Part shown: positions 52,381-61,574 of the stretch, piece by piece
Numbering within the stretch: the stretch's first letter is position 1
How the letters are laid out: each line of letters begins with the position of its first letter
Assembly: GCA_965243755.1 (NCBI GenBank)
Contig: CBDEVW010000003.1
Span: forward strand, 1,612,001 to 1,676,000
Source: JANSWY01 sp965243755
GTDB lineage: Bacteria; Bacteroidota; Bacteroidia; Cytophagales; Cyclobacteriaceae
Direction of reading: 5' to 3'
Length of the DNA stretch: 64,000 nt
Program-made: the position numbers and the translations under genes
The notes under the pieces: generated by a model
Databases searched by the model: none
What the model saw: only the letters and a program-made list of their open reading frames with translations
Told to the model about the DNA's origin: nothing

Positions 52381-55202
52381 AGAATAGCAGTTCTATCATA
52401 ATTACCACTTTAGTATTAATTACTGTCTCCATATTTTGGGTATTGGATTTTAATTCCCCAAAAGAAAATAAAGTGGATCTTGACGAGATGGCTGCTGCCA
52501 TAGGCACATCAGAAGATCCCTGGGCAAGGTTTAATTACGAATTTAATCAAATTAAGAGTCCTGTTACTGAGCGTATCCCCATAAACATCCGTGCAAAAGA
52601 GCTTGCATTCAGTAAAAAAATTGACCAGAAAAATAAGTCTATCGCACCTGCCAGAGAAGAAGCCACATGGAGTTCCGTTGGACCGGTAAATGTTGGAGGA
52701 AGAAGCCGAGCAATGGCCTTTGATGTTCGGGATGAAAACACCTGGATTGCCGGAGGCGTTAGTGGTGGCATTTGGAAAACAACTGATAAAGGTCAAAACT
52801 GGGAGAGAAAATCTGACCCTGGATTGCTAAATAATGTTACGGCGCTTGCCCAGGACAAGAGGCCCGGATTTGAAGATATCTGGTATTATGGTACAGGAGA
52901 GCTACGAGGTAACTCTGCAAGGGGACCAGGTGCACCATTTAGGGGTGACGGACTTTTTAAATCAACAGACAATGGTGAATCCTGGAGCCAAATGGCATCA
53001 ACGGACCTGGGAACAAATAGCATTTTCAATAGTCAGTTCCAATATATATGGCGAATCGTTACCAATCACACCAGAACAGACATCAATGAAGTGCTGGTGG
53101 CTTCTTATGGAGGCATTCTGCGTTCAACAGATGGAGGAGACACCTGGGATGTGGTGCTTGGGGAGGATTTACAGTTTTCCGTTGATGATCTCAATGAATC
53201 AGTATCACCGTTTTACACTGAGCTGGCCATGACCAGCTCTGGTATATTCTTTGCCGTCCTCAGCGAATTTAGTAGCGAAGGATCCTACAATGAAGCTGGG
53301 ATTTATTTCTCATTAGATGGTGTGAACTGGGAAGATATAACCCCTGTTACTTTTCCTTCTGAGCACAATAGAACTGTAATCGGCCTCAAAGGTGGCGATA
53401 CGGGGCTGGCTTATTTTCTGACAGACACCAATGGGGGTACCGAATTGTACAGACTAACCTATGAAAGAACAGGAAACTCCCTGCAAACAACCTGGCAGTC
53501 CAGGTCCAATAACATACCGGAATTTGAGGAAAGCCTGGGATCTTTTGATACACAGGGTGGGTACAATATGGCAGTTGCCATTCACCCAGACAATGATAAC
53601 ATAGTTTACCTGGGGGCAACCAATTTATACCGTTCGACCTCAGGGTTTGCGAGTGATGAACACACCTCATGGATCGGTGGGTATGATAGAAACGGAAGCG
53701 GAAGATCATATCCAGATCATCATCCAGATATACATCAAATATCATTTCTTCCTTCTAATCCCACTCAAATGATCACCCTTAGTGATGGGGGCCTTCACCT
53801 GACTACCAACAACCAGGCAGATTCTGTTTTTTGGAGCAGCTTAAATAACAACTACATTACCTCACAGTTCTATACCATCAGTATGCAAAAAGATGTTACA
53901 GATAATATCATCCTTGGGGGACTTCAGGACAATGGTAGTCATCTGTTGGGAGGCAACTCTTCTGGCATGTGGAATTTTGTCTTAGGTGGTGATGGTGGTT
54001 ATACCTTTATCACTAATGATCGGAAATACTGGTATGTATCATTTCAGTCAAGTCAAATATATCGTATGACCCTGGATGATAATTTCAACAGAACTTCATT
54101 TGCCAGGGTTGATCCATTAGGTGGTGGGCAAAATACAGTAGGCTATCTATTTATCAACCCATTTGTTATCGACCCTGAGTTTCAGAATATCATGTACCTG
54201 AATGGTGGTGATATTATATGGAGAAATGATAACCTCGCGCAAATACCCATTGGCTCGGTGCAACCTACCGCTGTAAATTGGACATCCTTGAGGGAATCAA
54301 GAACAGTGACATACAGAGGTAATAACATCTCTACTTTCCAGGGGCAAATATCAAGTATGGAATTAGCCAAAGGATCACCGGACACTTTGTTTTACGGAAC
54401 CAGTGCAGGCAAATTATTCGCCCTCATTGATCCAATTCAGGATGATCCGGACAGAGTTGATTTAACCCCATTGCAATTCCCTGACAATGGTTACATCGTC
54501 AACATTTCGTGCAATCCATTCAATAGTCGCGAAATGCTGGTGGTTTTTTCTAATTATGATGTGCAAAGTGTTTTCCATAGCTCAGATGGGGGAAATTCCT
54601 TTACTGCGGTTTCCGGAAACCTTGAAGAAAACCCCGATGGAACAGGAAACGGGCCATCCGTTCGCTGGTCAGAAATTGTACCGTTACAAAACGGTGAGAC
54701 GCTCTATTTTGCAGGAACAAGTACCGGTCTGTATGCCACTTCCAACCTGAATGGAGATGCCACTAACTGGGTCAGAGAGGCGCCAGATAACATCGGTAGC
54801 TCAGTAGTTGTAATGATGGACTACCGCACTCTGGATGGAACCCTTGTTGCGGCCACCCACGGAAATGGTGTATTTCTGAGTCAGATAGAAGATGCTCTGA
54901 CTGAAACCATAGTAGATAATAGAAGTGATTTTGCAGTGATAAATGTTTATCCTAATCCCCTGGATGACCAAACCAGAATCCAGTTTACAATCCCCGAAGC
55001 TGGTGTTGTTACCGCTGATGTATTTAACAGTGCCGGTCAGTGGGTGAGAAATATTTTGCGTGGGGATCAGTTTGCTGGTGCCAATCAGATCTTATGGAAT
55101 GGCACCAACCAAATTGGAGAGCCTGTAAGTAATGGAATCTATTATTACAGGATTACTTACAAAGACAAAACACACTCCGGAAGGATCGTAGTTGATCGAT
55201 AA
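52377..55202 (+). CDS. BNR/sortilin-like beta-propeller with T9SS type A sorting domain
   Basis: 941 residues. N-terminal hydrophobic segment (IIITTLVLITVSIFWVLDF), then a VPS10/sortilin-type propeller with BNR Asp boxes (IWKTTDKGQNWE, LFKSTDNGESWSQ, LRSTDGGDTWD, FHSSDGGNSF) as in exo-alpha-sialidase-like glycosidases, and a C-terminal type A sorting domain (INVYPNPLDDQTRIQFTIPE, ISNGIYYYRITYKDK, GRIVVDR). Secreted by T9SS. Catalytic activity is not assured, since no sialidase active-site Arg triad is recognisable. Last gene of the operon. Confidence 0.8.
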   Translation: MKNSSSIIITTLVLITVSIFWVLDFNSPKENKVDLDEMAAAIGTSEDPWARFNYEFNQIKSPVTERIPINIRAKELAFSKKIDQKNKSIAPAREEATWSSVGPVNVGGRSRAMAFDVRDENTWIAGGVSGGIWKTTDKGQNWERKSDPGLLNNVTALAQDKRPGFEDIWYYGTGELRGNSARGPGAPFRGDGLFKSTDNGESWSQMASTDLGTNSIFNSQFQYIWRIVTNHTRTDINEVLVASYGGILRSTDGGDTWDVVLGEDLQFSVDDLNESVSPFYTELAMTSSGIFFAVLSEFSSEGSYNEAGIYFSLDGVNWEDITPVTFPSEHNRTVIGLKGGDTGLAYFLTDTNGGTELYRLTYERTGNSLQTTWQSRSNNIPEFEESLGSFDTQGGYNMAVAIHPDNDNIVYLGATNLYRSTSGFASDEHTSWIGGYDRNGSGRSYPDHHPDIHQISFLPSNPTQMITLSDGGLHLTTNNQADSVFWSSLNNNYITSQFYTISMQKDVTDNIILGGLQDNGSHLLGGNSSGMWNFVLGGDGGYTFITNDRKYWYVSFQSSQIYRMTLDDNFNRTSFARVDPLGGGQNTVGYLFINPFVIDPEFQNIMYLNGGDIIWRNDNLAQIPIGSVQPTAVNWTSLRESRTVTYRGNNISTFQGQISSMELAKGSPDTLFYGTSAGKLFALIDPIQDDPDRVDLTPLQFPDNGYIVNISCNPFNSREMLVVFSNYDVQSVFHSSDGGNSFTAVSGNLEENPDGTGNGPSVRWSEIVPLQNGETLYFAGTSTGLYATSNLNGDATNWVREAPDNIGSSVVVMMDYRTLDGTLVAATHGNGVFLSQIEDALTETIVDNRSDFAVINVYPNPLDDQTRIQFTIPEAGVVTADVFNSAGQWVRNILRGDQFAGANQILWNGTNQIGEPVSNGIYYYRITYKDKTHSGRIVVDR

Positions 55203-55203
55203 G

Positions 55204-55365
55204 TCAGCGGGATGCCAGCAATATAGCTGCAAACCCAATAACTACCAGCCAGAATTTGTAGGCTACAAGTGCTGGAATAATGAAGATCTGCATCTCCATA
55301 AGTACGGCCACAAGAACTATAATGACTGCAATCAGTTTTAAGGTTGCTCTGGTTTTGTTATTCAT
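55204..55365 (-). CDS. Small two-helix membrane protein (53 aa)
   Basis: 53 residues encoded antisense between the cargo gene and tsaC: MNNKTRATLKLIAVIIVLVA start, then FIIPALVAYKFWLVVIGFAAILLASR. Two hydrophobic segments with a short loop. The stop is one base after the stop of the convergent cargo gene. Codon usage and the clean start support a real gene. Unannotated-looking; function unknown. Confidence 0.55.
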   Translation of the reverse strand: MNNKTRATLKLIAVIIVLVAVLMEMQIFIIPALVAYKFWLVVIGFAAILLASR

Positions 55366-55459
55366 CTTATTGGTCAGTTTAGTTTAACCAAATATATTAA
55401 TCTCGCTCTCTATTGCACAAAGATTCAATTGAATTATCTGCCATTCCTAACATTTCGAA

Positions 55460-55487
55460 TTGAGCTTTCAAAATTTTATTTAATTTG
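55460..55487 (+). promoter_or_regulatory. Candidate tsaC promoter
   Basis: TTG (55460-55462), 17-nt spacer, TTAATTTG (55480-55487), one mismatch to the -7 consensus. Predicted start near 55494, giving a leader of about 14 nt before the ATG at 55508. Confidence 0.4.
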
Positions 55488-55507
55488 CAGGTTGATAAAG
55501 TTAACCA

Positions 55508-56468
55508 ATGGCGGAGATAGGACACAACATTAAGAAGGCCCAGGAATTGCTCGAAAATGGGCACCTGGTAGCAATCCCTACAGAGACAGTCTATGGGCTT
55601 GCGGCTAATGCCTATGATGCTGAAGCGGTGCTCAATATCTTCAATGTCAAGCAAAGACCATCTTTCGATCCTCTGATTACTCATACGGATAGTCTGGAGA
55701 AGATTTCGCACTACGTAAGGGACATTCCCGAAAAGGCTCGTACCCTTGCAGAAAAATACTGGCCGGGACCTTTAACGATTCTCCTGGAAAAAAACACCTT
55801 AATTCCTGATATAGTCACTTCTGGATTGAACAGGGTGGCCGTAAGAATACCTTCTCACCCCATTACCTTAAAGCTCCTGGAATCTCTGGACTTTCCATTA
55901 GCTGCGCCAAGTGCCAATCCTTTTGGATATGTGAGTCCTACAGAGGCAAAACATGTCAATGATAACTTAGGAGATCAGATACCTTACATCCTCGACGGAG
56001 GCCCCCTGTGAGATCGGCCTGGAGTCAACAATAGTTGGATTTGAGGGAGATGAAACGGTTATTTACCGTCTTGGTGGAATGAACCTGGAGTATATCATGG
56101 ACCTTATTGGAGATGTGCGCATTAACATCAACAAGAGTTCCAACCCCAAAGCTCCGGGCATGCTCAAATCTCATTACGCGCCTAAAATTCCGGTAAAGAT
56201 TGTAGACCTGAAGCAGGAACACCACCTTTACGACCCAGTGTCTACAGGTGTTATTGCATTTAAAGAGTTTGTGTCAGGCATCCCTACGGAAAATCAGGTA
56301 GTCCTCAGTGAAACCGGCGACCTGGGTGTGGCAGCACGAAATCTATTCAGGGCACTGCGCACTTTTGAAGAGAAACCCATCAAATTATTAATCACTGAAT
56401 ATCTGCCTGATACAGGACTGGGCCTGGCCATTAATGACAGACTAAAAAGAGCAGCAGCCTCCTCCTGA
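55508..56468 (+). pseudogene. tsaC: L-threonylcarbamoyladenylate synthase, broken by +1 frameshift
   Basis: YrdC/Sua5-family enzyme for tRNA t6A37: makes threonylcarbamoyl-AMP from threonine, bicarbonate and ATP. Part one has the YrdC signature PTETVYGLAANAYDAEAV and KYWPGPLTILL and AAPSANPFGYVSPTEA; it stops after LDGGPL. Part two in the next frame continues CEIGLESTIVGFEG and the Sua5 C-domain (SKHYAPK-like SHYAPKIPV). Removing one C of the run at 56002-56006 restores DGGPCEIGLESTIVGF. As this enzyme is essential in most bacteria, a sequencing error is more likely than a dead gene. Confidence 0.85.
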
Positions 56469-56590
56469 CTTCAAAAAATAATAAGATTAAAAGTTTGTAA
56501 TTGCGCTGAGAGATTTTCAATTTAGCACCTCTTTTAGTATTCCTGTTTGGAATAAATCCCCTAAATGATTGACATATTGATAAAATACAG

Positions 56591-56687
56591 CCTTGAGGAG
56601 CGGCGCAGGACCGAAATGGATTGTGCGCCTGCAGGCCTGAGCGCGGCAGGACATGGGGGCTGGCTGAAGCAGGGGTTGTGTGGCCCC
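56591..56687. ncRNA. GC-rich structured insert upstream of pgk
   Basis: 97 nt with about 68% G+C by hand count, in a region otherwise near 40% G+C. Possible stems: GGCGCA/TGCGCC, CCTGC/GCAGG and GGGGC/GCCCC. Composition and folding potential suggest an RNA gene, a 5' UTR element of pgk (41 nt downstream) or a dispersed repeat. No known RNA class was recognised, and no convincing reading frame exists on either strand. The rest of this gap (56469-56590, 56688-56728) is AT-rich. Confidence 0.4.
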
Positions 56688-56728
56688 AAAAATGAAATTG
56701 AGAAGGATAATTTAAAATATTCATACCT

Positions 56729-57913
56729 ATGAAAAACATCGATCAAATAAATTTTGCCGGTAAAAAGGCGTTGATCCGAGTAGATTTTAACGTGCCTTTG
56801 AATGCTGAATTCAAAGTAACTGATGAGACCAGAATTAATGCCGCAGTACCTACCATCAAGAAAATTCTTGCGGATGGTGGAGCGTGTATTTTGATGAGCC
56901 ACCTGGGGAGGCCTAAAGAAGGGCCTGAAGAGAAATTTTCTCTTAAGCACATCATTCCCAACTTGTCGGCAAAGCTTGGGGTCGAAGTGAAATTTGCTGA
57001 TGATTGTGTAGGTGAAGATGCCTTTGCAAAATCGGCGGCACTGAAAAGTGGTGAAGTATTGCTTCTGGAGAACCTGAGATTCTATAAAGAAGAAACAAAG
57101 GGTGATGAGGCATTTAGTGAAAAGCTTGCCAAACATGGAGACATTTATGTAAATGATGCTTTCGGAACTGCTCACCGAGCTCATGCTTCCACAACAGTTG
57201 CGGCTAAATATGTGGAGGAAAAGGCCTGCGGCTATGTGATGCTGGCGGAACTTGAGAACGCTAAAAAAGTACTGGACACAGCTGAAAGTCCTTACACTGC
57301 CATTATGGGTGGGGCCAAAATATCAGATAAAATATTGATCATAGAAAGACTGCTTGATAAAGTGGACAATCTTGTCATTGTTGGAGGAATGTCCTATACA
57401 TTTTTCAAGGCACTTGGTGGTCAAATCGGGTCGTCTCTTGTGGAAGAAGACAAGCTTGATCTGGCGAAGGAACTAATATCAAAAGCGAAAGAAAAAGGTG
57501 TCAATCTACAACTACCGAAGGATTCTGTTGCAGCTGATGCATTTAGTAACGATGCTGCAACACAGGTGGTGGACAACTACAGCATTCCAGATGGTTGGAT
57601 GGGATTGGATATCGGGCCTGAGTCCAGAGCAGTTTTCAGCGAATTGATTAAAAATTCAAAAACAGTGCTTTGGAATGGTCCTGCTGGTGTGTTTGAAATG
57701 AGCAATTTTGCGGAAGGCACCAACCAAATTGCCAGTGCTGTTGTTGCTGCCACTGAGCATGGAGGCTTTTCACTGATTGGTGGTGGAGACTCTGCCGCAG
57801 CGGTCAATTCACTAGGATATGGGGACAAAGTATCGTATGTTTCTACGGGTGGTGGAGCATTGCTCGAATACATGGAAGGAAAAGTACTTCCGGGGGTAGC
57901 GGCCTTAGGCTAA
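56729..57913 (+). CDS. pgk: Phosphoglycerate kinase
   Basis: 394 residues, complete. Converts 1,3-bisphosphoglycerate and ADP to 3-phosphoglycerate and ATP in glycolysis. Hallmarks: ALIRVDFNVPLNAEFKVTDETRI, LMSHLGRPKEGPEEKFSLKHI, NDAFGTAHRAHASTTVAAKY, MGGAKISDKILIIERLLDKVDNLVIVGGM, and the nucleotide-binding LIGGGDSAAAVNSLGYGDKVSYVSTGGGALLEYMEGK. The start is the only ATG in position. It is followed by a strong intrinsic terminator, so transcription ends there. A GC-rich element precedes it. Confidence 0.97.
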   Translation: MKNIDQINFAGKKALIRVDFNVPLNAEFKVTDETRINAAVPTIKKILADGGACILMSHLGRPKEGPEEKFSLKHIIPNLSAKLGVEVKFADDCVGEDAFAKSAALKSGEVLLLENLRFYKEETKGDEAFSEKLAKHGDIYVNDAFGTAHRAHASTTVAAKYVEEKACGYVMLAELENAKKVLDTAESPYTAIMGGAKISDKILIIERLLDKVDNLVIVGGMSYTFFKALGGQIGSSLVEEDKLDLAKELISKAKEKGVNLQLPKDSVAADAFSNDAATQVVDNYSIPDGWMGLDIGPESRAVFSELIKNSKTVLWNGPAGVFEMSNFAEGTNQIASAVVAATEHGGFSLIGGGDSAAAVNSLGYGDKVSYVSTGGGALLEYMEGKVLPGVAALG

Positions 57914-57937
57914 GCCATAAAATTATACCAATAATAG

Positions 57938-57969
57938 AGGCTCTTTGAATTCATCAAAGGGCCTTTTTT
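57938..57969 (+). terminator. Intrinsic terminator of pgk
   Basis: Stem AGGCTCTTTGA/TCAAAGGGCCT with loop ATTCA (one G-U pair that forms in the plus-strand RNA) and a run of six T. Located 25 bp after the pgk stop. Confidence 0.8.
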
Positions 57970-57995
57970 AATTTAACTGGAACCCGTTGTATTAA

Positions 57996-59418
57996 TCAAT
58001 CTACTAGTTCTGTTATTTTGGAATCAATATCTGCAATCACATCGTCTTCTTTGGCTTTTCCATTGCTCCCGTTGGCCATTAACGTTTTCATTTTGGTGGT
58101 GCTGTCATTGAGTGATTGGACGGATGCATGTAATTTGTTTGAAATTTCCCCATTGTGACGGGTATCTTCAGAAATCACGGCGATGGAGGACATGATAACA
58201 TCAATTTGCTCCGACTGTTGTTTTGCAACCCCGCTAATGTTTTTGACATCTTCGTCAATTAGCTGAAGCTCCTCAAACATCTTGGAAATATATTCCTGTG
58301 CACTTTTGGAAATGGTTATGCTCTCATTCACCAGCTCTTTAATTTCCTTGGAACTGGCCGTGGTATTTTCAGCCAATTTCTTAACCTCTGCTGCAACCAC
58401 ACTAAATCCCTTACCGGCCTCCCCCGCCCTGGCAGCTTCAACAGCGGCGTTTAGCGCCAGCAAATTTGTTTGGGAGGAGATCTTTTCAATGATCTGGATC
58501 TTGTTACTAATGTTGCTCACCGCCTTAATGGTCTTATTAAGTACTTCCTTGTTTAAGTTCATAAACTGAACTGTACTATTCACCTTGGTAGCTGTCTGAC
58601 CAGCAGAATTGGCATTTACTGTGATTGATTTCACCATGTCTTCAAGGATCTTGATCATTTCGTTCACATTGGTAATTTGCTTATCCGCACGTGCCGCAAG
58701 AATTTCGGAAGATTCCTGCACTGTGTCAGAAAACTGTTGTTGGATGTTAGTGGAAGATTTTATTTCTGTAAGGATTTCATTCAAAGCCAAATTTTTGTTC
58801 CTTCGCTTTTTCTGCAAATCAATTCTGTACGGCGCTGAGCATCTTTGGTGATCTTCATGATGAAAAACAAAATGAATGCAATGGCCAGATAAAGCAATGG
58901 TGTAGCTGATAATCGCAGAATTGGCCAGACTAAAAACCTCCCCAACATAAAACTCTTTGTTGGCTATGTTCATGTACCACAATACCGACAATACAATGAC
59001 TACATTGACCACAAGATTTTTCCAGTTGCCAAAAAGCGCTGATAGTGCAAGGAGTGCCATCAGGAAATAGAACCCCGCTCACATACATGTTAAGGGGATG
59101 AATAGAATTCTGGGCAAGGAAAATTCCGGTCAGTAGGGTTAGCAGCAAACCAGAGGAAAAGAATATTCCAGATACTTTGTACCCGGCAACCCGCAATAAT
59201 ATCAGGTTAACAATAGCCACCGCACCGACCATTAGTGGAACCATTATGAGTGCAAAGAATCCAGACTCTCCGTCGTAAGACATCATATTGGTCAAAACCC
59301 GTACCGTAACGAATGTCACTGCAATCAGGGATAGAGAGGCCAAAGCATTTGACTTGGTGCGTATAATGTAAGGTTTATCTTTACTTTTTACAGTAAAGAA
59401 CGCAATTAGTTTTTTCAT
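57996..59418 (-). pseudogene. MCP-like methyl-accepting receptor, broken by several indels
   Basis: N-terminal membrane part (MKKLIAFFTVKSKDKPY..., five or six helices) and a cytoplasmic MCP signalling domain without HAMP; the hairpin tip is NLLALNAAVEAARAGEAGKG. Three indels are visible: an extra C in 59073-59076 (plus strand) joins NMYVSG to FYFLMALLALSALF; an extra base at 58883-58886 and a missing A in 58816-58818 (plus strand) leave about 23 codons out of frame, which in the other frame read AIAFILFFIMKITKDAQRR, a plausible last membrane helix. Corrected, one receptor results. Chemotaxis genes are not nearby. Confidence 0.75.
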
Positions 59419-59516
59419 TCGTAGGACAGTTTTTCCGCAATTGAAAGATAGTAAACTCGTGTAAATTTTACCCCATTCAAGGCATATAAGAGCAATTCCT
59501 CTTCAAATTACACTTT

Positions 59517-60269
59517 TTAATCAAGCCATTGTTTAAAATCTGTTGCTTTTTCGCTGCTCACTACGATCTGTTCGTCTACAGGGTCGGTCAATTCTACCAG
59601 CAATTTTCCTTTGTGATATTTATGAACTGTTTTAATCGCATCATAATGAATAAGAAACTGGCGATTCGCTCTGTAGAACTTTTCAGGGTCCAGTTGCCCT
59701 GATAAATCTTCCAGGGACTGGTCAAGCAGAAATTTCTTCCCCCTGGTAGCCAGGTAGACAACTCCATTCTTTGTTTGAAAATATTGGATTTCATCAGTTT
59801 GAATCGAAAGCAGTTTGTCTCCCTGCTTGACTAAAAAACGGGTCTTAAATTTTCGCTCATCCAACCTGATCATTTTCACCAGTTCACTCATATTGGCATC
59901 TCCGGAAAAAACAGTTTTCAACTGCCGGTACTTCTGAATACTCTGCATCAGGTCCTCCTTTTTGATAGGCTTAAGTAAATAATCAATACTGTTGACCTTG
60001 AACGCTCTGAGCATATATTCATCAAATGCCGTAGTAAAGATCACAGGACTCTGAATCTCCACCTGTTCAAATATTTCAAAACTTATCCCATCACTGAGTT
60101 GAATGTCCATAAAGATTACATCCGGATGGCTGTGGTTTCTTATCCATTTTACACTATCATTCACACTGTCAATCACTTCCAGTATTTCTATGGAAGGATC
60201 AATCTCTTCCAGGATCTTCTGAAATCGACGGAATGCCGGAGCTTCATCTTCAATGATCAGAACTTTCAT
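59517..60269 (-). CDS. LytTR-family response regulator
   Basis: 250 residues: receiver domain with acidic pocket IEDE, phospho-acceptor Asp55 (FMDIQLSDG), Thr in TTAFDEYMLRAF and Lys in YLLKPIKK; then a LytTR DNA-binding domain (GDKLLSIQTDEIQYFQTKN, RANRQFLIHYDAIKTV). It overlaps the upstream histidine kinase gene by 4 bp (60266-60269), so they form a two-component pair. Targets unknown; the divergent TonB receptor gene at 61575 is a candidate. Confidence 0.95.
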   Translation of the reverse strand: MKVLIIEDEAPAFRRFQKILEEIDPSIEILEVIDSVNDSVKWIRNHSHPDVIFMDIQLSDGISFEIFEQVEIQSPVIFTTAFDEYMLRAFKVNSIDYLLKPIKKEDLMQSIQKYRQLKTVFSGDANMSELVKMIRLDERKFKTRFLVKQGDKLLSIQTDEIQYFQTKNGVVYLATRGKKFLLDQSLEDLSGQLDPEKFYRANRQFLIHYDAIKTVHKYHKGKLLVELTDPVDEQIVVSSEKATDFKQWLD

Positions 60270-61312
60270 GCTTCCACTTTGATTAATTCATCTAAATGAT
60301 TTACCACATCAATCAGTGGTACTGCCACCATAAAATTTTCCGAAGTGGTGATCACATCAATGGCCTGATTGCACAAGTACTTATACCGCTTTCTGATATT
60401 TACCAGCCCTGTTTTGGTAGACTTTTCAATGACTGATTTCAATTGAAGGTTATTTTTCACTACTACAGATTTACCATTTTGCACATAGATTGAAATATGC
60501 AATGGATGTGTTTTGGATATGATGTTGTGCTTAATGCAGTTTTCTACCAAAATCTGCAGCGTTAATGGAGCGATGTGACTGGTTGAATATTGATCATCAA
60601 TGTTGAACGACACATTTAAGTTTTCAGGATATCTGATTTGCAGTAAATAGAGATAGTTTTTCACAAACTCAACCTCTTCTTTTAGGGTCACCAATTCCTT
60701 TTCCTTATTCTGTAAAATATACCTGTAAACCTCAGAAAGTTTCTCTGTAAACTGAATGGCCAGGTTAGGATTTTCTGCAATCAAAGTCGTCAGGGTATTG
60801 AGGCTGTTGAACAGAAAATGTGGACTCATTTGGTTTTGAAGTACTTCAAACTGGGTTCGCACCTGTTGGTTTTTTAAGGCCTCATTTTGTTGAATGGTCA
60901 GTTTCCATTTCTCAAAAAAATAGACACTTTCATATACGGATCCGATCATAAAAGCAGCAATGAAGTTGATTTCAGCCTTGTCGAATATCAACGTCCAGTC
61001 GGCAATAATATCGGCTGGCGTAACATAACCCAGAATCATCCTAATACCTGAGGCCATTACCAACAGAAAAGCAGCGAGGGTAAAGATGGTATAAATTATC
61101 CTCCTGGGAGTTTGTCTGATTTCCGGCAACAACCTTCGATACAGCACAAATATGAGATATGCTCCATTCCAGAATATTCCTGTAAATACCATTGAAATCA
61201 ATATTTCCATCCACCAGGACCCTACCTTATGGTCATGATCAATCATGAAATTGATGATGACCGCCAGAATAGGAATGCCAGCCCACCGCACATATACTTC
61301 TTTGATCTTCAT
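60266..61312 (-). CDS. LytS-like sensor histidine kinase
   Basis: 348 residues. N-terminal four-helix membrane sensor (GIPILAVIINFMI, EILISMVFTGIFWNGAYL, IIYTIFTLAAFLLVMA, INFIAAFMIGSVYESVYFF), then a His_kinase domain (PF06580) with phospho-acceptor His165 in NQMSPHFLFNSLNTL and a degenerate HATPase (LTLQILVENCIKHNII, KTGLVNIRKRY). Pairs with the LytTR regulator, which overlaps it by 4 bp. Signal unknown. Confidence 0.95.
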   Translation of the reverse strand: MKIKEVYVRWAGIPILAVIINFMIDHDHKVGSWWMEILISMVFTGIFWNGAYLIFVLYRRLLPEIRQTPRRIIYTIFTLAAFLLVMASGIRMILGYVTPADIIADWTLIFDKAEINFIAAFMIGSVYESVYFFEKWKLTIQQNEALKNQQVRTQFEVLQNQMSPHFLFNSLNTLTTLIAENPNLAIQFTEKLSEVYRYILQNKEKELVTLKEEVEFVKNYLYLLQIRYPENLNVSFNIDDQYSTSHIAPLTLQILVENCIKHNIISKTHPLHISIYVQNGKSVVVKNNLQLKSVIEKSTKTGLVNIRKRYKYLCNQAIDVITTSENFMVAVPLIDVVNHLDELIKVEA

Positions 61313-61574
61313 AATTTGTATTTGGAAGTAACCACAAATTAATTAAATCTGTGGTCTAATGACTCCTACATCACCTCTAAAACAGGTTTTTTCATACCTA
61401 AAACCTAAATTTTACTACTTGAAAGGTGACCTTGCATTTAATAGGGCTTTCTGACCATTTAACAGTCAAAAATCCTCGCTTTAAAGCCATGAATCTAACG
61501 TTTCAATGATTTTCTGATTTTCCTGATATCCCTATTGCCGTACATTGGCTTAGTAAAAAATCAGAAAGCTTCAA

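Noticed and set aside
56591..56687. SRP RNA, RNase P RNA or tmRNA
   Set aside because: The diagnostic conserved loops of these RNAs are not visible, and length does not match.
56431..57184. Minus-strand open frames over the GC-rich insert and pgk
   Set aside because: They are antisense to tsaC and pgk and look like shadows of high-GC codon positions; no family resemblance.
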